A DNA stretch of 15,410 nucleotides, from positions 1 to 15,410 of the forward strand of contig JABEVA010000092.1 of assembly GCA_013044065.1 (NCBI GenBank), read 5' to 3'. This DNA is from Phycisphaerae bacterium (lineage in GTDB: Bacteria; Planctomycetota; Phycisphaerae; WQYP01). The stretch's first letter is position 1, and the number at the start of each line of letters is the position of its first letter. The translations under genes were made by a program, and so were the position numbers. Shown in pieces: positions 14,010 to 15,410 of the stretch. The notes beneath the pieces are model-generated. The model ran no database searches and was not told the DNA's origin. It worked only from the letters and a program-made list of their open reading frames with translations.

Positions 14010-15209
14010 ATGATAATGTCCATGGGAATGGCAAAACGAAAACCAATCAGCGAATCGGAGCTTCAGGGCTTCAAGTATTTCAAAAAGATCACGCGGCTGC
14101 TGGCGCGGCTGCATGAGCATGGCACCCTGCGGGATCGGGCCGGCAATCGTATTCTGCATTATGACCAGTACGTGGCGTTGCAACTGCTATTCTTCTTCAA
14201 TCCCGTTATTACCAGTATGCGCGGTTTGGTCCAGGCCAGCACGCTCAAGAAGGTGCAGGCCCAATTGGGCGTGTCGCCCACGAGCCTGGGCAGTTTCTCC
14301 GAGGCGGGCAGGGTATTTGACGCCAACATGCTCCAGCCGGTGGTCGCCGAATTGGGGCGGCAACTCCAGTGTTTGCCCCACGATAAGCGATTGGACCAGT
14401 TGCCGGGCCTGCTCACGGCGGTGGACGGCACGGAACTCTCCGCCCTGGCCAAGCTTGCCGGTAGGATGATTGAGGGGCGGGATATTAAACTGCACACCCA
14501 TTTTGACATACTCAAGGGTGTGCCGATGGAAATGGACCTCACCACCGCCAAGGCTTGTGAGATTGAGAATCTCACAAGCCGTCTGTTGCCGAATCACGTC
14601 TATATCAAGGATCGGGGTTACGCCTGCTTTCGGCTCTTTCAGGCGATTATCGATATCGGCTCGTGGTTCACCTGCCGCATCAAGGACAACAGTGTTTATG
14701 AGGTCATTGAAGATTATCCGCTTTCCGTCTCGGCCCGCGCCGCCGGGATACTCTCCGACCAACTCGTGTGGCTGGGATCGGATCGGAAACGCGGCGGTCT
14801 GCGGGTGCCCGTACGACTGATCAAAATCGCCTGCAAGCCGCACCGCAAACGCGCCGGGCACGGGGGCCATGGCGGCCCGGAGCAGGGCGAGTATCTACTG
14901 ATTGCCACGAATCTGCTGAAACTCGAAGCCGAGGTGGTGGGGCTGGTCTTCCGCCAGAGATGGAACGTGGAGTTATTTTTCCGATTTTTCAAGCATATTC
15001 TGGGCTGCCGGCATTTATTGAGCCATCGCGCCAACGGTATTGAGATACAAGTTTACCTGGCGATCATCGCCTGCATGCTTATCGCCCTGTGGACGGGGCG
15101 CAAGCCCACGTTGCGCACCATGGAAATGATTCGCTTTTACTTCACTGGCTGGGCGAGTGAAGAGGAACTGATGGTGCATATAGCCAAGCTGCAAAAAATT
15201 GAGGCCTGA
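14010..15209 (+). CDS. IS4-family DDE transposase
   Basis: This 399-residue transposase appears complete. The DDE catalytic triad is readable: D139 in TAVDGTELSAL, D201 in VYIKDRGYACF, and E321 in RQRWNVELFFRFFK, the IS4-type Y/R-E-K signature region with the basic residues in place. KLHTHFDILKGVP between the two Asp residues matches the pattern of this IS4 subgroup, which I recall from Planctomycetota. The length is normal and there is no frameshift. Four in-frame ATG codons (14010, 14016, 14022, 14028) precede MAKRK. None has a well-spaced ribosome site, so the true start may be 14028. It is transcribed away from the polysaccharide operon. It is the only mobile-element gene here. Confidence 0.9.
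   Translation: MIMSMGMAKRKPISESELQGFKYFKKITRLLARLHEHGTLRDRAGNRILHYDQYVALQLLFFFNPVITSMRGLVQASTLKKVQAQLGVSPTSLGSFSEAGRVFDANMLQPVVAELGRQLQCLPHDKRLDQLPGLLTAVDGTELSALAKLAGRMIEGRDIKLHTHFDILKGVPMEMDLTTAKACEIENLTSRLLPNHVYIKDRGYACFRLFQAIIDIGSWFTCRIKDNSVYEVIEDYPLSVSARAAGILSDQLVWLGSDRKRGGLRVPVRLIKIACKPHRKRAGHGGHGGPEQGEYLLIATNLLKLEAEVVGLVFRQRWNVELFFRFFKHILGCRHLLSHRANGIEIQVYLAIIACMLIALWTGRKPTLRTMEMIRFYFTGWASEEELMVHIAKLQKIEA
14010..15209 (+). mobile_element. IS4-family insertion sequence, ends not resolved
   Basis: An intact IS4-type transposase implies an insertion sequence, but I could not find matching terminal inverted repeats by comparing about 80 bp on each side, nor a target-site duplication. The coordinates given are only the coding part; the real element should extend somewhat on both sides. 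It lies upstream of, and divergent from, the export lipoprotein gene. Confidence 0.5.
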
Positions 15210-15214
15210 CACGC

Positions 15215-15234
15215 CGGGGTTCATTTATTCCCCG
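15215..15234 (+). terminator. Weak hairpin after the transposase stop
   Basis: CGGGG and CCCCG pair around a 10-nt loop 6 bp after the transposase stop codon. The stem is short and no T-run follows, so termination is uncertain. The remaining 15235-15384 stretch has no convincing gene; a quasi-palindrome, TTGGTGC/GCGCCAA, is seen at 15246-15260. Confidence 0.25.
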
Positions 15235-15384
15235 CGCCGTGGCCCTTGGTGCTGCGCCAAAATAACCCACGCTTTCCAAGATTATGCGCCTGCGACCTCT
15301 GGCCAACCGTTCTCTTCTAAGAAAGTCAAGCGGGTGAAAATAGGGGGATGCCAGGGCCGCTATCCAAGCAGCGAGCGTGGCTTT

Positions 15385-15410
15385 TGAAAGCCCCCCGCGG
15401 GGGGCTTTCA
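15385..15410. terminator. Perfect 26-bp GC-rich palindrome at the window end
   Basis: The last 26 bases are a perfect palindrome. GAAAGCCCCC pairs with GGGGGCTTTC around a CGCG loop, and there is one more T-A pair outside. A-run/GC-stem/T-run hairpins of this form (AAAGCC...GGCTTT) are typical bidirectional rho-independent terminators. What follows the T-run lies outside the window, so it is not known whether a gene to the right ends here. Confidence 0.6.

Noticed and set aside
15199..15387. 62-codon plus-strand open frame after the transposase
   Set aside because: It overlaps the transposase end and has no ribosome site or recognisable product.
1..15410. CRISPR arrays, tRNA or rRNA genes
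   Set aside because: No regularly spaced repeats, cloverleaf-like segments or rRNA-like stretches were seen in the gaps between genes.

Overview
This GC-rich window looks like a chromosomal fragment from a Planctomycetota-type (PVC-group) bacterium. The evidence is an exosortase/exopolysaccharide locus, very large TPR proteins, a secreted GH16-malectin enzyme, and an IS4 transposase of a type I associate with Gemmata-like genomes. That placement is inferred from family resemblance. Other exosortase-bearing Gram-negatives, such as Verrucomicrobiota or Acidobacteriota, are not excluded. An outer-membrane export lipoprotein and a Wzz/Wzc-like inner-membrane protein show that the cell is diderm.

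Layout: every gene from 13474 down to the left edge is on the minus strand. In order of transcription these are an outer-membrane polysaccharide export lipoprotein (13474-11849), an exosortase (11324-10317), a stand-alone EpsI/DUF3485 protein (10320-9493, overlapping the exosortase by ATGA), a 1547-residue membrane-anchored TPR protein (9398-4755), a Wzz/BY-kinase-like chain-length protein (4670-2430), a secreted GH16 glucanase-like enzyme with FN3 and malectin-like domains (2282-669), and the N-terminal 215 residues of a GlcD/YdiJ-type FAD-linked oxidase that runs off the window (645-1). On the right, on the plus strand and head-to-head with the operon, lies an apparently intact IS4-family transposase (14010-15209). 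The window ends in a perfect 26-bp GC-rich palindrome.

The minus-strand genes form a core exosortase-linked exopolysaccharide export cassette. The inner-membrane Wzz-like protein and the outer-membrane Wza-like lipoprotein would make the export path, and the giant TPR protein could be an assembly scaffold. The exosortase and EpsI would process cell-surface proteins, and the GH16 enzyme could trim or recycle a glucan. There is no glycosyltransferase, flippase, polymerase or recognisable PEP-CTERM substrate in the window, so the polymer and the sorted proteins must be encoded elsewhere. Two good sigma70-type promoters were found: CTGACA-N17-TAAAAT before the export lipoprotein and TCGAAA-N17-TATAAT before the exosortase. 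The set therefore probably forms at least two transcription units.

The least ordinary features are the following. The BY-kinase domain has lost the Walker A lysine (PGGGAST) and its Walker A' acidic residues, so it is a predicted pseudokinase. The first SLBB region of the export lipoprotein carries an insertion of about 125 residues. A 21-bp-period direct repeat sits in the leader of the export gene. A small ORF is joined to the exosortase start by TAATG.
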